DNA of 64,000 nt from Extibacter muris (GCF_004345005.1 NZ_SMMX01000002.1:62001-126000), one strand, 5' to 3'. Positions 26,357 through 35,794 are shown, counted from the first letter of the stretch. Notes: generated from the sequence alone by a model not told the origin. Numbers and translations: made by a program.

Positions 26357-27097
26357 ATGTTAGGAAAGACACTATCGGAGATATTGAAGGAGAGCAGGTA
26401 TACTACAGTTTTAAGCGGTTTTGGCATGCTCCTGGAAAGCGGGTACCCTGCAATCAGGGATGGGGATGAGTCGTATGAGATCGAGCAGAGGTACGGCTAT
26501 TCCGTGGAGGAGATATTCAGCAGCTCCTTCTACTCCACAAGGAAAGAGCAGTTCTATGAATTCTACCGCAGCGAGATACTGAAGATGCTGGATAAGCCAC
26601 CCGGCAGATGCTTTTATGAGATGGCGGAGCTTGAGAAAAGAGGCCTTATCCAGTCGATTATCACGAGGCGCATCTATGGACTTCCACAGAGGGCCGGCTG
26701 CAAGAATGTCATCAATCTCCACGGCAGCGTGTATGATAACTACTGTCCGCACTGCGGAAAGGAATATCCGGTTGAGTATATCACCGGGTCCAAAAGGATA
26801 CCGCTCTGCCAGGTGTGCAGTACACCGATACGCCCGAAGATATGCCTGTTTGGTGAGATGGTCGACAACTGCGTCATCACGGAGGCGGCGGAAGAGGTCA
26901 GGAAAGCGGATGTGCTGCTCGTGCTCGGAACCAATCTGAAGACGTATCTCTGCAGCCAGCTGATTGATTACTATGAAGGGGATAAGCTTGTTCTGATCAA
27001 TCCGGAGAAGCACTTCTCGGATAAGCTTGCCGATGTAATCGTACATAAGAGTGTAGAAGATGCACTTGGAGAAATACTAAAAGAATTAGGAGAATAA
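26357..27097 (+). CDS. Divergent Sir2-family (sirtuin-like) protein
   Basis: A 246-residue sirtuin-like protein. The zinc module is intact (CPHC at 130-133, CQVC at 151-154), as are the catalytic-type histidine in LHGS (H122) and the GTNLKTY NAD-binding segment. Other key positions differ: the GAGIS loop reads SGFGML, and the invariant TQN-D-LHQRAG block reads [12 protein letters not shown] at 103-114, so the Asn and Asp that hold NAD and nicotinamide are Arg and Tyr. Ordinary deacetylase activity is doubtful; ADP-ribose binding or another NAD function is possible. ATG 26357 follows GGAGGG. gltX starts 2 bases after its stop. Confidence 0.8.
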   Translation: MLGKTLSEILKESRYTTVLSGFGMLLESGYPAIRDGDESYEIEQRYGYSVEEIFSSSFYSTRKEQFYEFYRSEILKMLDKPPGRCFYEMAELEKRGLIQSIITRRIYGLPQRAGCKNVINLHGSVYDNYCPHCGKEYPVEYITGSKRIPLCQVCSTPIRPKICLFGEMVDNCVITEAAEEVRKADVLLVLGTNLKTYLCSQLIDYYEGDKLVLINPEKHFSDKLADVIVHKSVEDALGEILKELGE

Positions 27098-27099
27098 TC

Positions 27100-28557
27100 A
27101 TGAGTAAAGTAAGAACAAGATTTGCACCGAGTCCTACCGGAAGAATGCATGTAGGAAATCTGAGGACAGCGCTGTATGCGTATCTGATAGCGAAGCATGA
27201 AGGCGGAGACTTTATGCTCAGGATCGAGGATACGGATCAGGAACGGCTTGTGGACGGTGCGCTTGAGATTATTTACCGAACGCTTGAGAAGACCGGGCTC
27301 ATCCATGATGAAGGGCCGGATAAAGATGGGGGCGTGGGCCCTTACGTACAGAGTGAGAGGAACGCCTCCGGATTATATATGGAATACGCCGAGAGACTCG
27401 TGGAGCAGGGAGACGCGTACTATTGCTTCTGCGACAAGGAGCGCCTGGATTCGTTAAAGAGCAAGGTGTCGGAATCTGGAACCGAGATTATCACATATGA
27501 CAAGCACTGCCTGAACCTGAGCAGGGAAGAGGTGGAGGCGAACCTGGCATCCGGCAAGCCATATGTCATCCGTATCAATATGCCGGCAGAAGGGACGACG
27601 ACGTTCCATGACGATATATATGGGGATATCACGGTTCCGAATGAAGAGCTGGATGATATGATCCTTATGAAATCAGACGGATATCCGACTTATAACTTTG
27701 CCAATGTCATCGACGACCATCTCATGGGCATCACCCATGTGGTGCGGGGGAACGAGTATCTGTCGTCCGCGCCGAAGTACAACCGCCTGTACGAGGCGTT
27801 CGGATGGGACGTTCCGACTTATGTCCACTGTCCGCTCATCACGGATGAGAACCATAAGAAGCTGAGCAAGCGCTGCGGGCATTCTTCCTATGAAGATCTT
27901 CTGGAACAGGGATTCGTGTCCGAGGCGATCGTCAACTATGTGGCGCTGCTTGGATGGTGCCCGGAAGACAACCAGGAGATATTCTCGCTGGAAGAACTTG
28001 TGAAAGCATTCGACTACCGCCATATGAGCAAGTCTCCGGCCGTATTTGACGTTGTGAAGCTGAGATGGATGAACGGGGAATATCTGAAGGCCATGGACTT
28101 TGAAAGGTTTTATGAGATGGCAGAGCCTTATATGAAAGAGGCTATCACGAAAGACTATGATCTGAAGAAGATTGCCGCGCTCGTGAAGACGAGGATAGAA
28201 GTATTCTCGGATATCAGAGAACAGATTGACTTCTTTGAGGAGCTTCCGGAATATGACACGGCTATGTACTGCCACAAGAAGATGAAGACGAGCGAGGAGA
28301 ACTCGCTGGAGGTGCTCACGGATATCCTTCCTGTGCTGGAGGCACAGGAGGACTTCAGCAATGATGCGCTGTTCGCGGCATTAAAGGGTTATGTGGATGA
28401 AAAAGGCTGCAAAGTGGGCTTCGTGATGTGGCCGGTCCGCACGGCAGTATCAGGCAAGCAGAATACCCCGGGCGGTGCCACTGAGATTATGGAGATACTC
28501 GGGAAAGAGGAATCTCTGAAAAGAATCCGCAGGGGAATAGAACTATTAAGCAGATAA
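27100..28557 (+). CDS. gltX: Glutamyl-tRNA synthetase
   Basis: A 485-residue class I synthetase that charges tRNA-Glu. The HIGH-type motif appears as MHVGN in [18 protein letters not shown], and the KMSKS-type motif as KKLSKR. The GoH-like and C-terminal anticodon-binding segments are in place, with [17 protein letters not shown] near the end. Its length is normal. It lies between the sirtuin-like gene (2-base gap) and a helicase gene (9-base gap), which suggests one transcript. Confidence 0.96.
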   Translation: MSKVRTRFAPSPTGRMHVGNLRTALYAYLIAKHEGGDFMLRIEDTDQERLVDGALEIIYRTLEKTGLIHDEGPDKDGGVGPYVQSERNASGLYMEYAERLVEQGDAYYCFCDKERLDSLKSKVSESGTEIITYDKHCLNLSREEVEANLASGKPYVIRINMPAEGTTTFHDDIYGDITVPNEELDDMILMKSDGYPTYNFANVIDDHLMGITHVVRGNEYLSSAPKYNRLYEAFGWDVPTYVHCPLITDENHKKLSKRCGHSSYEDLLEQGFVSEAIVNYVALLGWCPEDNQEIFSLEELVKAFDYRHMSKSPAVFDVVKLRWMNGEYLKAMDFERFYEMAEPYMKEAITKDYDLKKIAALVKTRIEVFSDIREQIDFFEELPEYDTAMYCHKKMKTSEENSLEVLTDILPVLEAQEDFSNDALFAALKGYVDEKGCKVGFVMWPVRTAVSGKQNTPGGATEIMEILGKEESLKRIRRGIELLSR

Positions 28558-28566
28558 GAGGTATAT

Positions 28567-30408
28567 ATGGGTTTAAACAGTGCTCAGAATGAGGCGGTCG
28601 CCCACCACGACGGGCCATGTATGGTCCTGGCAGGTCCCGGTTCCGGGAAGACACTCACCATCGCTAAACGAATTGAATATCTGATTCAGAAGCATAAGGT
28701 AAGGCCAGAAGAGATTCTGGTCATTACCTTTACCAAGTATGCGTCCAATGAGATGAAAAAACGGTTTTTGTCCGTGATGGGAGAGCAGCTGCCGGTTACG
28801 TTCGGAACGTTCCACGGCATCTACTACGGGATTCTGAAGTGGGCCTGCGGAATCGGACAGGACAATCTGCTCACCGATGAAGAGCGTTACCAGCTCCTGC
28901 GTCAGGTCATAGCAGAGTCAGATAAGGACGGGATCCGCACGGAAGAAGAGGAAAAAGACTATCTGAAGGATCTGTCCACGGAGATTGGGAGGATTAAGAA
29001 CGACCGCCTGGATATCCAAACGTATGAATCAGCCCGGTTCGGCAAGGAGCGGTTTCGCACGATGTACTGCGATTACGAGGCGGCGAAGAAAAGATGGAAT
29101 AAGATTGATTTTGAAGACATGCTGCTGCTCTGCTGCCAGCTGTTTCTGAAACGTCCGGATATACTGGAAAAGTGGCAGCAGAAATTCCGCTATATACTTG
29201 TAGATGAATTTCAGGACATCAACCAGGTGCAGTATGATGTGGTGCGCATGCTGGCGGCGCCGGAGGACAATTTGTTCGTGGTAGGGGACGACGACCAGTC
29301 TATCTATGGGTTCCGGGGTGCCAGACCAGGGATTATGGCAGAATTTAAGAAAGACTATCCAGATGCCAGGCAGGTGCTTCTCGATGTGAACTACCGGTCT
29401 ACGTCCCACATCGTCAACGGCGCGCTCAGAGTAATCGGACACAATCAGAAACGGTTCAGTAAGGCAGTCCGTTCCGGCAGAAAGCCGGGTGAGACGGTGC
29501 ACGTACAGGAAGTGAAGGACAGCGTGGAAGAGGGCAGATACGTAGTGGAGCAGATACGTAAGCTGAACGGACAGGGAATCCCTTACAGCCAGCTGGCCGT
29601 CCTGTACCGGACAGGCCTGGATGCAAGGGCGTTGTCGGAAAGCCTGATGGAATACCATATCCCTTTTACTATGAAAGAGCATATGGACAATATATATGAC
29701 CACTTCATCGCCCGGGACATAAGCAGCTATTTCCATCTCGTCCTGAAAGAATACGACCGCAGGCATTTCCTGCAGATTGCAAACAGGCCGAACAGGTATA
29801 TCGGGCGGGACAGTATGAGCGAGGAACCTGTGACATATGAATCGCTCCGCCGTTTCTACTGTGACAAGGACTGGATGATGAACCGGATAGACCAGCTGGA
29901 GTGGGACATTAAGATGATGGAGAACAAACCCCCTTATCTTGCAATCCAATATATGCGAAAAAGTATCGGCTATGACGAGTTCCTGAAGGAATATGCGGCT
30001 TACAGGCAGATACCCGGCCAAGAGCTCTTTCAAGTGCTGGATGAGATACAGGATCTTTCCAGAGGATATGAAACGATTGAAGGCTGGTTTGCACATGTGG
30101 AGCAATACAAACGGATGCTGAGGGAACAGGCAAAGAAGAACGTGGACGCGGGGGAGAGCGTCTCCCTGATGACGATGCACGGTTCAAAAGGGCTGGAGTA
30201 CGATACGGTGTTCATCATCCAGGGCAACGAGGGGGTAGTTCCTTATAAGAAGGCAAAGACAGAAGATGAGATAGAAGAAGAGCGGCGGCTCTTTTATGTC
30301 GCCATGACAAGGGCAAAACGAAAGCTCATCATCAGCTATGTCAAAGAAAAAAACGGGAAAGAAGCCAATCCCTCCCGTTTTGTAAATGAACTATTCCTCA
30401 CTGTCTGA
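28567..30408 (+). CDS. UvrD/Rep-family ATP-dependent DNA helicase, short form
   Basis: A 613-residue superfamily 1A helicase. Motif I is AGPGSGKT, motif Ia VITFTKYAS, motif II VDEFQDI, motif III VGDDDQSIYGFRGA, motif V MTMHGSKGLEYDTVFI and motif VI RRLFYVAMTRAK. It is about 100 residues shorter than PcrA/UvrD, lacking the extended C-terminal tail that binds RNA polymerase or partner proteins. A role in repair or clearing replication blocks fits the family. It is probably co-transcribed with gltX. Its last 18 bases overlap the convergent gene on the other strand. Confidence 0.92.
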   Translation: MGLNSAQNEAVAHHDGPCMVLAGPGSGKTLTIAKRIEYLIQKHKVRPEEILVITFTKYASNEMKKRFLSVMGEQLPVTFGTFHGIYYGILKWACGIGQDNLLTDEERYQLLRQVIAESDKDGIRTEEEEKDYLKDLSTEIGRIKNDRLDIQTYESARFGKERFRTMYCDYEAAKKRWNKIDFEDMLLLCCQLFLKRPDILEKWQQKFRYILVDEFQDINQVQYDVVRMLAAPEDNLFVVGDDDQSIYGFRGARPGIMAEFKKDYPDARQVLLDVNYRSTSHIVNGALRVIGHNQKRFSKAVRSGRKPGETVHVQEVKDSVEEGRYVVEQIRKLNGQGIPYSQLAVLYRTGLDARALSESLMEYHIPFTMKEHMDNIYDHFIARDISSYFHLVLKEYDRRHFLQIANRPNRYIGRDSMSEEPVTYESLRRFYCDKDWMMNRIDQLEWDIKMMENKPPYLAIQYMRKSIGYDEFLKEYAAYRQIPGQELFQVLDEIQDLSRGYETIEGWFAHVEQYKRMLREQAKKNVDAGESVSLMTMHGSKGLEYDTVFIIQGNEGVVPYKKAKTEDEIEEERRLFYVAMTRAKRKLIISYVKEKNGKEANPSRFVNELFLTV

Positions 30409-30726
30409 TTCGTCGAATTCCTGCAGGTCCAGCCATTCGTCAAAGGCGTCGGCAGCGATTTCATATTCATCATCATCTTCGATATTCTCCAGTTCCGGTT
30501 CTCCCGGAGCCGTCTCTTTATAGCGGTAGATGTATACGTCGCCTTCCTCGCTGTCTCCGTTTTCATCAAGCGGGAGGAGTGCGATATATTCGTTGCCGCC
30601 GGCCTCATATACGGTGAGGATGGCACATTCTACCACTTCGTCATTATCAAGCGTCAGGGTAACCATAGGGGTATCGTCATGTCCGCAGCAGTCATCATGT
30701 CCACAATTGCATTGCTGTTCGCTCAT
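30391..30726 (-). CDS. DUF1292 domain protein with Cys/His-rich N terminus
   Basis: An acidic 111-residue protein of unknown function. The N-terminal CNCGHDDCCGHDD could bind a metal. The DUF1292 core follows, with VTLTLDNDEVVECAIL and YIALLPLD, and the tail is strongly acidic. The ATG at 30726 lies 9 bases after AGGAGA on the minus strand; the in-frame upstream extension to 30750 is less likely. DUF1292 proteins in Firmicutes are often near the yrrK-type housekeeping region, which is not seen here. It is convergent with the helicase gene and overlaps its last 18 bases. Confidence 0.82.
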   Translation of the reverse strand: MSEQQCNCGHDDCCGHDDTPMVTLTLDNDEVVECAILTVYEAGGNEYIALLPLDENGDSEEGDVYIYRYKETAPGEPELENIEDDDEYEIAADAFDEWLDLQEFDESDSEE

Positions 30727-30920
30727 AGTCTTATCTCCTTTTATATACAAATATTATATCTTACATATCAAGATACATTAACTGTACCAAAGGAACGTAT
30801 AAAATGCAAGGGAGTTTTTGCCATCTCCAGGCGTATGTGAAAAGAGTAGCCAAAACTTTGAAAATAGTGTAAAATATATCTGTGCGTTTGAAAAATAATG
30901 CATAAGGAGGATAAAACATT

Positions 30921-31931
30921 ATGATGAAGAGGAGAATGTCAAGTGTAATAGCGGTGATGCTTATCTGTATGTTCGCGCTGTCCGGCTGTAAAAAAAATGT
31001 AGGGACGCCGGAAGACAATGCTGTGAAAGATGAGGAGCCCGATGATAACATAGAAGGGGAAGAGGAAGATGCCTATGTGTTCGGCTTCTCCGTAATCGAT
31101 ATGCAGAACCCTTATTTTATAACGCTGGAAGGGGCGACAAGAGAGGCCATAGAAAGTAACGGGTATCGAATGATCACGAAGGATCCTGCTTCTGACGCGG
31201 CGTCGCAGGCGGCACAGATACAAGAGATGATAGACGAAGGCATCGACGCCATCTTTCTCTGCCCCGTCGACTGGGAGGAGATAACAGATTCGCTCAAAGC
31301 GCTGAAGGATGCCGGCGTTCGGATCATTAACGTGGACAGCCAGGTAAAAGAGATGGAGTATGTGGATGCATACATAGGTTCTGACAATCACAATGCAGGA
31401 TTCATATGCGGGGAGGATCTGATAGCAAAGCGTCCGGACGGAGGCAAGATTGCCATCCTGGAATGTCCGACCCAGAATTCCATCAATGACCGCATTACGG
31501 GCTTCGAGGAAGCGATTGCAGAGGCCGAGAAGGGCTTTGAAGTCGTAGCGAGGGAAGACACCGGAGGTGAGTTTGACAAAGCGCTGGAGGCTTCTAAAAA
31601 GATTCTGGAAGAGAACCCGGACATCACCGCGATCATGTGCGGCAACGACCAGATTGCGGTAGGTGCGATGACCGCGGTGAATCTGGCTAAGATGGAAGAC
31701 GTCATCATATATGGCGTAGACGGATCGCCGGACATAAAGAAAGAATTTAAAAAAGCGGGATGCCAGATAGCCGGGACAGCGGCCCAATCCCCGATCAACA
31801 TGGGTAAGACGGCAGCAAAGACGGGGATCAGCATCTTAAAGGGCGAAGAGTTTGAGCCGGAAGTATATGAAGAAGTATTTATGATTAATAAAGACAATGT
31901 CGATATGTATGGAGTAGATGGCTGGCAGTAA
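30921..31931 (+). CDS. Sugar-binding lipoprotein (ribose/galactose-type periplasmic binding protein)
   Basis: A 336-residue lipoprotein: positively charged start, hydrophobic span and lipobox ALSGC with Cys23. An acidic linker (about 25-50) precedes a type 1 periplasmic-binding fold with FSVIDMQNPYF, DAIFLCPVDWEEI, ILECPTQNSINDRITGF and CGNDQIAVGAM. Such proteins bind ribose, galactose, autoinducer-2 or similar sugars. No ABC permease or ATPase is adjacent; the operon continues with a GH13-like protein, so a sensory role or a transporter elsewhere is possible. The start follows AAGGAGG. Confidence 0.88.
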   Translation: MMKRRMSSVIAVMLICMFALSGCKKNVGTPEDNAVKDEEPDDNIEGEEEDAYVFGFSVIDMQNPYFITLEGATREAIESNGYRMITKDPASDAASQAAQIQEMIDEGIDAIFLCPVDWEEITDSLKALKDAGVRIINVDSQVKEMEYVDAYIGSDNHNAGFICGEDLIAKRPDGGKIAILECPTQNSINDRITGFEEAIAEAEKGFEVVAREDTGGEFDKALEASKKILEENPDITAIMCGNDQIAVGAMTAVNLAKMEDVIIYGVDGSPDIKKEFKKAGCQIAGTAAQSPINMGKTAAKTGISILKGEEFEPEVYEEVFMINKDNVDMYGVDGWQ

Positions 31932-31947
31932 CAGGAAGGACTTAAAT

Positions 31948-33639
31948 ATGAAAGCAGTTGAGGGGAAACCATTGCCGTTAGGCGTTACAATCACAGATGA
32001 CAGGATCAATTTTTCCATCGCAGTGCCGGAGGGCAGGACATGCAGCCTTTTGCTCTACGAGGCCGGAAGCTGTGAACCGTGCGAGCGGGTTCCGGTGGAG
32101 CAATCCGTCGGGGAGGTGCATTTCATTGCGCTGGAAGGTATGGAAGCAGACGCTTATGAATATAATTATATGTTCGATGAACGGATCGTGGTGGACCCTT
32201 ATGTCAGGGCACTTGCGGGCAGGAGCGTATGGCGAAGGGAATATGACATACAGCAGCATGAAGTGAGGGGTATCATACAGACGGGGACATATGACTGGGA
32301 GGGCGATGCGCCGCTCCACATCCCTTATAACGAGGTGATCGCGTACAGCCTCCACGTCCGTGGATTTACAAAGCACAGCTTATCCAAAGCGGTCCATAAA
32401 GGTACGTTTGCCGGGGTAGTAGAAAAGATACCATATCTGACGGAGCTTGGCATCAACCAGATCCACTGCATGCCTGTCTATGAGTTTGAGGAATGCCTGC
32501 AGTACACGAACTACTGGGGATACGGAGACGGTTTCTTTTTTGCCCCTAAGAGCGCCTATGCCGCTTCCGGCGATGGAATCAAGGAACTGAAAGATATGGT
32601 GAAGGCGTGCCATAAGGCCGGCATAGAAGTCGTGCTCGAAATGCCGTTTACCGATAAGACGCCGAAGCAGCTGATGGTTGAATGCCTCCGGTATTATATG
32701 CTGGAATACCATATGGACGGCTTTATCATGAATCCGGCCGTGGCGCCGATGGAGACGCTTTCCGGAGATCCTATGCTGAAAAAGACTAAGGTCATGAGGC
32801 ATGATATGGGCTTTCAGACCGTGATGCGCCGCTTCCTGAAGGGGGACGAGGGCATGGTAGGTGATGCCATCTATTGGCTCAAGCATAATTCCAGGCAGGA
32901 TGGAATATTTAACAGTATAGCCGCCCATAACGGTTTCACGCTTCATGACCTCGTATCTTATGATGGGAAGCACAATGAAGCGAACGGTGAGAACAATCTG
33001 GACGGACCGGATTACAACTACAGCTGGAACTGCGGAGCGGAAGGGCCTACGAGGAAAAAGGCGGTCCTGCAGCTGCGCAGGAGGCAGATGAGAAACGCAT
33101 TCTTCCTGCTCCTGCTTGCACAGGGTACGCCGTGCATATTGGCGGGAGATGAATTTGCCAATTCTCAGAAAGGGAACAACAATGCCTACTGCCAGGACAA
33201 TCCAACGGGATGGCTTGACTGGGGAAAGGCAGAAAGGGAATCGGAGCTGTTCACCTTTGTAAAAGAGCTCATAGCCCTCAGGAAAAAGCATCCGGTGCTG
33301 TATCCCGCGAAAGAAGCGGAAGGCATCGATATGCTCTGCTGCGGAATGCCTGATGTGTCTTACCATGGAGAAAACGCGTGGAAAATACCTTCTGAAGTAT
33401 CCAGCCGACAGCTGGGAGTCTATTATTATGGAGCATATGCCGACGACGAAGACTGCTTTGTAATCTATAACATGCACTGGCTTCCGCACACATTTGCACT
33501 GCCGTCCCTGCCGAAAGATAAGAAATGGCATGCGGCGGCTTCAACGAAGGACGGTATACTTGCAGAATACAGGCTGCTTGAGAACCAGCGGCTGATAGAG
33601 GCCGAAGAGCGTACGGTTATCATGCTGACAGGACGGTAA
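31948..33639 (+). CDS. GH13 amylase/debranching-like protein lacking catalytic residues
   Basis: A 563-residue protein built like isoamylase/pullulanase debranching enzymes: N-terminal beta-sandwich (1-110), a TIM barrel, and a C-terminal beta domain. It keeps family blocks such as VRGFTKHSLS, LVSYDGKHNEANGENN, SWNCGAEGPT, GTPCILAGDEFANSQKGNNNAYCQDN and LDW. The active-site sequences are altered. Region II reads DGFIMNP, with Asn262 where DGFRFD has the nucleophile. Region IV reads AHNGFTL, with Asn328 in place of the HD aspartate. Region I NHT and an acid/base glutamate of region III are not found. It may be a non-catalytic glucan-binding protein. It follows the lipoprotein by 16 bases. Confidence 0.8.
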   Translation: MKAVEGKPLPLGVTITDDRINFSIAVPEGRTCSLLLYEAGSCEPCERVPVEQSVGEVHFIALEGMEADAYEYNYMFDERIVVDPYVRALAGRSVWRREYDIQQHEVRGIIQTGTYDWEGDAPLHIPYNEVIAYSLHVRGFTKHSLSKAVHKGTFAGVVEKIPYLTELGINQIHCMPVYEFEECLQYTNYWGYGDGFFFAPKSAYAASGDGIKELKDMVKACHKAGIEVVLEMPFTDKTPKQLMVECLRYYMLEYHMDGFIMNPAVAPMETLSGDPMLKKTKVMRHDMGFQTVMRRFLKGDEGMVGDAIYWLKHNSRQDGIFNSIAAHNGFTLHDLVSYDGKHNEANGENNLDGPDYNYSWNCGAEGPTRKKAVLQLRRRQMRNAFFLLLLAQGTPCILAGDEFANSQKGNNNAYCQDNPTGWLDWGKAERESELFTFVKELIALRKKHPVLYPAKEAEGIDMLCCGMPDVSYHGENAWKIPSEVSSRQLGVYYYGAYADDEDCFVIYNMHWLPHTFALPSLPKDKKWHAAASTKDGILAEYRLLENQRLIEAEERTVIMLTGR

Positions 33640-33641
33640 AC

Positions 33642-34304
33642 ATGGAATGGATTCGTAATAAGTTTGGTTTGACTACATTTCAGCTGAAATGTATCGCTAT
33701 CATATCTATGGTCGTTGACCATACCGGGGCCGTATTATTCCCCGGTAGCATGCTGTTCCGCTATATTGGGCGGATAGCTTTTCCGATATTCTGCTTTCTG
33801 CTCGTGGAGGGCTTCATCCATACGAGCGACATACGCCGCTATATGGCCAGGCTTTTGATATTTGCTTTTGTGTCCGAGCTTCCATATGACCTGGCATTCC
33901 GGGGCACTCTTTTAGAGTTCGGATACCAGAATGTGTTTTTTACATTATTTTTGGGTGTCGTTCTAATGTATGTACTGCAAAAAGCGGCAGAGTGGCCGGT
34001 GAAGGCGATAGAAGTCTTGCTCGTGATGTGGCTGGCGGAGGTGCTTAAGACCGATTACGGTTCCCAGGGGATCCTGCTGATAGCAGCGTTCTTCCTGCTG
34101 CATGACCGGCTGTGGATGAAGCTTGCAGCGGGTACTGCATGGTGTTTCATCTGGAATGGTGCCGTGCAGAAGTACGGCGCGCTGGCAATGGTTCCGATAG
34201 CCTTGTATAACGGCGAACGTGGGCGGAGCATGAAGTATTTCTTTTATGCGTTCTATCCGCTGCATCTGCTCCTCCTGTATGGGATTGCCAGATGGATGAT
34301 ATAG
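33642..34304 (+). CDS. TraX-family membrane protein
   Basis: A 220-residue membrane protein with about seven hydrophobic spans. The TraX hallmark is plain: FQLKCIAIISMVVDHTGAV at residues 12-30, then YIGRIAFPIFCFLLVEGF, and later YGSQGILLIAAFF. TraX of plasmid F acetylates pilin; chromosomal relatives in Firmicutes are O-acyltransferase-like proteins of unknown target. No conjugation genes are near. The start lies 2 bases after the GH13-like gene, so it belongs to that operon. Confidence 0.88.
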   Translation: MEWIRNKFGLTTFQLKCIAIISMVVDHTGAVLFPGSMLFRYIGRIAFPIFCFLLVEGFIHTSDIRRYMARLLIFAFVSELPYDLAFRGTLLEFGYQNVFFTLFLGVVLMYVLQKAAEWPVKAIEVLLVMWLAEVLKTDYGSQGILLIAAFFLLHDRLWMKLAAGTAWCFIWNGAVQKYGALAMVPIALYNGERGRSMKYFFYAFYPLHLLLLYGIARWMI

Positions 34305-34330
34305 TAAGACGTGGAAGTGGAGTAAGAGTT

Positions 34331-34888
34331 ATGAAAGCATGGAAGCATTTTTGTACGATCAATCACCACAAGATGCTGGTGATGAAGCAGTGTTTCAAGG
34401 TTGGACTATACAAGCAGGGCCTTCTGCATGACATGTCCAAGTATTCGCCCTCGGAATTCCTCGTAGGCTGCAGATATTACCAGGGGACGAGAAGCCCGAA
34501 CAATGCAGAGCGGGAAGATACCGGATATTCTACCGCATGGCTGCACCACAAAGGGCGGAACAAGCACCATTATGAGTATTGGATCGACTACAGCGCCGAT
34601 CCTGAGGAAGGAATCGTCGGGCAGAAGATGCCGACACGGTACGTGATCGAGATGTTCATGGACCGGATCGCGGCGTCCAAGACATATATGAAAGAGGCAT
34701 ATACAGACGCCCATCCGCTGGAATACTATGATAAAGGTGCCGCCAAGCTCGGGAAGATGATCCACGAAGATACGGCGGCGCTTCTCCATCATCTGTTGAA
34801 GATGCTTGCAGAAGATGGCGAAGATAAGACATTTGCATATATAAGGAACGTAGTGATGGAATATAAAAGAAAGAGGAAACAGCGGTGA
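34331..34888 (+). CDS. DUF5662 family protein
   Basis: A 185-residue soluble protein of unknown function, recognised by AWKHFCTINHHKMLV near the start, LLHDMSKYSPSEF and WLHHKGRNKHHYEYW. The several conserved histidine and aspartate pairs (HDMSK, HHKGRNKHH) look like a metal-binding, HD-like site, though no activity is known to me. ATG 34331 follows GTGGAGTAAGAG; an in-frame ATG at 34292 overlaps the TraX gene and has no ribosome site. It is the last gene of the lipoprotein-GH13-TraX run. Confidence 0.82.
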   Translation: MKAWKHFCTINHHKMLVMKQCFKVGLYKQGLLHDMSKYSPSEFLVGCRYYQGTRSPNNAEREDTGYSTAWLHHKGRNKHHYEYWIDYSADPEEGIVGQKMPTRYVIEMFMDRIAASKTYMKEAYTDAHPLEYYDKGAAKLGKMIHEDTAALLHHLLKMLAEDGEDKTFAYIRNVVMEYKRKRKQR

Positions 34889-34910
34889 CAGCACGCCGTT
34901 GTTTCCTCTT
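34871..34910 (+). terminator. Convergent terminator between DUF5662 and LysR genes
   Basis: AAGAGGAAACAGCGG at 34871-34885 pairs with CCGTTGTTTCCTCTT at 34896-34910 over 15 bp with one G-T pair, followed by TTCT. The stem includes the end of the DUF5662 gene and touches the LysR stop, so it could serve both directions. Confidence 0.8.
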
Positions 34911-34912
34911 TT

Positions 34913-35794
34913 CTATCTGCCGTCCTGATTCAGCTGCCGGCTCCATTCCTTCACATAGTCCAGAAACTTTACTGTGGCCGGCGTAGGCGGAGCGTCTTTC
35001 GGACAGGCAACGCCAAGCGTGCGGGAGTAATGTTCTGTGAAAGAGCGCGTGCATACGTCGAAGGGGGCATTGTACAGAAGCAGCCGGGGCAGTATCGTGA
35101 TGCCGAACCCTTTCTCTACCATCTTAAGCGTGGCAAAGTCCTCATTGAGCCTGTACTGTATCTTTGGCTTTATATTATTCTGCTTAAAGATATATCCGGT
35201 CTCATAATCAAGCCCGTCGGAGGAAAGCACGAAATTTTCGTTATTCACGTCAGACAGGGACACTGCTATCTTTTCAGCCAGAGGATGCGACTTGGGAGTC
35301 ACAAGCATAAGCTCATCATTACCCATAGGGATGAACGGCAGATCCGGGACGCTGTAGCGGGATGCGAAGATACAGTCGAGCCTGCCGGTCTGGAGCTTCT
35401 CTTTCAGCGGATTAAAGCCGTCTACGGTCATTTCAAAACGGATATTCGGATACAGGTTCGAGAAGTGCTTCAATATGTCGGGCAGCCAGTGGTAAGAGAT
35501 GCTTTGTATCGTGCCGATGCGGATATATCCGCTGTCCAGGCTGGTGAGGTTTGATGCGATCTGGCTGATCTTATTCTTCTCCCGGCAGATGATTTTTAAC
35601 GATTCGATGATTTCCTCGGTATTCGGCATGAGGTCCATGCCGTGCTTTGAACGCTTGAACAGGGAAAAGCCAAGCTCTTTTTCAAAGTTCTTGATGGCCT
35701 GGCTGATGGCGGACTGCGTATAGTTCAGGCTGGCGGCAGTTTTGGATATGCTGTGGGTGTCGCATACGCTGAGGATAATCTCATATTTATTCAT
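34913..35794 (-). CDS. LysR-family transcriptional regulator
   Basis: A 293-residue regulator. The N-terminal winged helix-turn-helix (SISKTAASLNYTQSAISQAIKNFEKELG, residues 15-42) is typical of LysR, and the C-terminal two-lobed effector domain begins near residue 90 (YIRIGTIQSISYHWLP). It faces away from the IlvD-family gene across a 223-base intergenic region, the classic arrangement in which the regulator controls both itself and its divergent target. The effector is not known. AGGAAGGAGC precedes its start. Confidence 0.92.
   Translation of the reverse strand: MNKYEIILSVCDTHSISKTAASLNYTQSAISQAIKNFEKELGFSLFKRSKHGMDLMPNTEEIIESLKIICREKNKISQIASNLTSLDSGYIRIGTIQSISYHWLPDILKHFSNLYPNIRFEMTVDGFNPLKEKLQTGRLDCIFASRYSVPDLPFIPMGNDELMLVTPKSHPLAEKIAVSLSDVNNENFVLSSDGLDYETGYIFKQNNIKPKIQYRLNEDFATLKMVEKGFGITILPRLLLYNAPFDVCTRSFTEHYSRTLGVACPKDAPPTPATVKFLDYVKEWSRQLNQDGR

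Noticed and set aside
28573-30187. Long minus-strand frames opposite the UvrD-like helicase
   Set aside because: The plus-strand frame contains all superfamily 1 helicase motifs; the reverse frames are shadows.
33642-34304. TraX as a sign of a conjugative element
   Set aside because: No relaxase, pilus or mating-pair genes are nearby; chromosomal TraX-family genes are common in Firmicutes.
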